This document shows, in pieces, positions 20,869-21,943 of a stretch of 21,943 nucleotides of DNA. Numbering within the stretch: the stretch's first letter is position 1; every line of letters begins with the position of its first letter. The stretch is from Nymphaea colorata (taxonomy: Eukaryota > Streptophyta > Magnoliopsida > Nymphaeales > Nymphaeaceae): assembly GCF_008831285.2 (NCBI RefSeq), contig NW_022204509.1, forward strand, positions 17,501 through 39,443, read 5' to 3'. The notes under the pieces were generated by a model that saw nothing but the letters and a program-made list of their open reading frames with translations, had not been told where the DNA came from and searched no databases. The position numbers were made by a program, and so were the translations under genes.

Positions 20869-21025
20869 AGATGAATTATATAATCTAATCATAATCAAAA
20901 TAATGGAGTATAGGGGATGTCTTGCCCGACAGAAAAAGTCAAACCCATTCATTCTAATTTTCACTCATTGATTCGCGCATCATTAAGATATAATAGACAT
21001 AGACTGTTATATTACTATTCATTTC

Positions 21026-21049
21026 ATATATGTATTTATATATGTATTT
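21026..21049. repeat. Tandem repeat, 2 x 12 bp
   Basis: Two perfect copies of ATATATGTATTT lie side by side. Confidence 0.88.
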
Positions 21050-21127
21050 AATTGAATTAACTATTCATTGTTCCTGAATGAGCCCCCATCTGTATATGTA
21101 TATTGTATATATTATATACAATATATA

Positions 21128-21157
21128 CAAGATATAATTGTACAAGATATAATTGTA
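21128..21157. repeat. Tandem repeat, 2 x 15 bp
   Basis: Two perfect copies of ACAAGATATAATTGT lie at 21128-21142 and 21143-21157, followed by a partial ACA, about 40 bases before trnT. A TATAAT string falls in each copy, so the duplication copies a possible -10-like motif of trnT. Confidence 0.93.
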
Positions 21158-21199
21158 CAGGTATATCCAGTAGATTGGCTAAATTTGTGAATTAAACAG

Positions 21200-21271
21200 G
21201 CCCTTTTAACTCAGCGGTAGAGTAACGCCATGGTAAGGCGTAAGTCATCGGTTCAAATCCGATAAAGGGCT
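21200..21271 (+). tRNA. trnT-GGU: tRNA-Thr (GGU)
   Basis: This is a 72-base cloverleaf. The acceptor GCCCTTT pairs with AAAGGGC and the discriminator is T. The D-arm is AACTCAGCGGTAGAGT, the anticodon GGT lies in CATGGTAAG with the stem ACGCC/GGCGT, and the T-loop is TTCAAAT. It is transcribed on the plus strand towards psbD. Confidence 0.98.
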
Positions 21272-21420
21272 TTTCCATGAAGCTGCAATGGTCATTTTTC
21301 CGCATCCGGTAGAGATGGTATAAAAAAGGGAACTGCCTGGCAAAGTTATAATGAGTTATGGGGTTGAACACTTGTTCATTCATTATGATAATAGGATGTC
21401 CCGCATTAGGAAGACTACTA

Positions 21421-21460
21421 TGTTACTAAGGGATATACTCTGTTACTAAGGGATATACTC
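21421..21460. repeat. Tandem repeat, 2 x 20 bp
   Basis: Two perfect copies of TGTTACTAAGGGATATACTC lie at 21421-21440 and 21441-21460. Confidence 0.96.
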
Positions 21461-21591
21461 TCGTTATTCATATTTTTTTGTCTTGGGACATAGATATTCT
21501 AGATACCCAAGTAGCAATTACCAAAGTATTCATACTTCTCTCTTGTTCCAATCAGGATCAAATCCAGCGGAAAAATGATAAATGGAGAAAA

Positions 21592-21645
21592 AAAGTAAGT
21601 GGACCTGACCCATTGAATCATGACTATATCAGCTATTCTGATACT
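21592..21645 (+). promoter_or_regulatory. psbD blue-light-responsive promoter (psbD LRP)
   Basis: The block contains an AAG-box (AAAGTAAGT at 21592-21600, followed by GGACCTGACC), a -35-like TTGAAT (21613-21618) and the -10 element TATTCT (21634-21639). This is the arrangement known for the psbD promoter of barley, tobacco and Arabidopsis, which the plastid polymerase reads with SIG5 under blue light. Transcription would start near 21646, towards psbD beyond the window. The -35 to -10 spacing of 15 bases is short, as in those species, where upstream boxes do most of the work. Confidence 0.75.
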
Positions 21646-21943
21646 AAGACTGATAGCAAGATTCGATATAAATGAAATTGTGCAAGCAGATCCGTAATTT
21701 CCTTGGACCACGCAAGATATTGTGGGTCGATTGAATCTTCTTCCTCCTCCTGGGTGCCCCATAGGAATATCCATAGGAATAAATCGCTATTTATTTTCTC
21801 TTCTCCACCGAAACCGTTCATTCTGAGTTACAAGAGCAATCTATTTTTCATATCTTTGACTGATTCTAGAAAAAAAAAAAAGACTAGGTTATGTCTATAT
21901 AGGATTATATACAGGATATCTGATCATGAACTCACGCAGCACC

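Larger units (their letters stand above)
20642..21199. other. trnE-trnT spacer (divergent)
   Basis: This 558-base, very AT-rich spacer lies between divergent tRNA genes. It holds the trnE promoter, a near-tandem 15-base repeat with 20-bp period (20834-20868), a 2x12-bp repeat (21026-21049), a 9-bp-arm palindrome (21103-21121) and a 2x15-bp repeat (21128-21157). No gene is visible. Confidence 0.8.
21272..21943. other. trnT-psbD spacer, open at the window edge
   Basis: This 672-base noncoding region is downstream of trnT. It holds a 2x20-bp tandem repeat (21421-21460), the psbD light-responsive promoter block (about 21592-21645) and a 12-base A run (21870-21881). psbD itself is not reached. 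Open frames seen here on both strands are short and unlike any plastid gene. Confidence 0.75.

Overview
This window is part of a land-plant plastid (chloroplast) genome, from the large single-copy region. It is AT-rich and carries the standard flowering-plant order. Read along the minus strand this is rpoB, rpoC1, rpoC2, rps2, atpI, atpH and atpF; the plus strand then carries trnC-GCA and petN, followed by psbM and trnD-trnY-trnE on the minus strand and trnT-GGU on the plus strand. The window ends inside the psbD upstream region. Both expected group II introns are present, in atpF and in rpoC1. The retained rpoC1 intron and the absence of a grass-type rearrangement argue for a non-grass angiosperm. 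I cannot name the species from the sequence alone.

Region 1 to 4879 (minus strand) holds the distal atp/rps2 cluster: atpF (3' end cut by the window edge), atpH, atpI and rps2. It encodes membrane-sector subunits of the CF1CF0 ATP synthase plus a small-subunit ribosomal protein. A PPR10-type RNA-binding site lies just upstream of atpH, and a strong hairpin lies downstream of atpI. Region 5053 to 15445 (minus strand) holds rpoB, rpoC1 and rpoC2, the beta, beta' and beta'' subunits of the bacterial-type plastid RNA polymerase (PEP). The fourth core subunit, rpoA, lies elsewhere in plastid genomes.

Region 15446 to 21943 is tRNA- and spacer-rich. It has trnC, the 29-residue petN (cytochrome b6f), the 34-residue psbM (photosystem II), the trnE-trnY-trnD unit with a clear sigma70-type promoter in front of trnE, and trnT. 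At the right edge is a conserved block that matches the psbD blue-light-responsive promoter. Long spacers hold several perfect tandem duplications of 10 to 22 bp and A+T-rich palindromes, but no supported extra genes.

The most notable anomaly is rpoB. Its reading frame is broken after about 250 codons by what looks like one missing base in a homopolymer (T5 on the coding strand, 14688-14692), leaving a 258-codon and an 805-codon frame that together cover the normal protein. All other core genes are intact, so a sequencing or assembly miscall is the likeliest explanation, but a real change corrected at RNA level cannot be excluded. Secondary observations are a 16-base A run inside rpoC2, an 11-base G run between domains V and VI of the rpoC1 intron, candidate C-to-U editing codons in rpoB, rps2 and atpI, and an extra Glu codon in atpI. 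I found no sign of a novel system, mobile element, CRISPR array or foreign gene.
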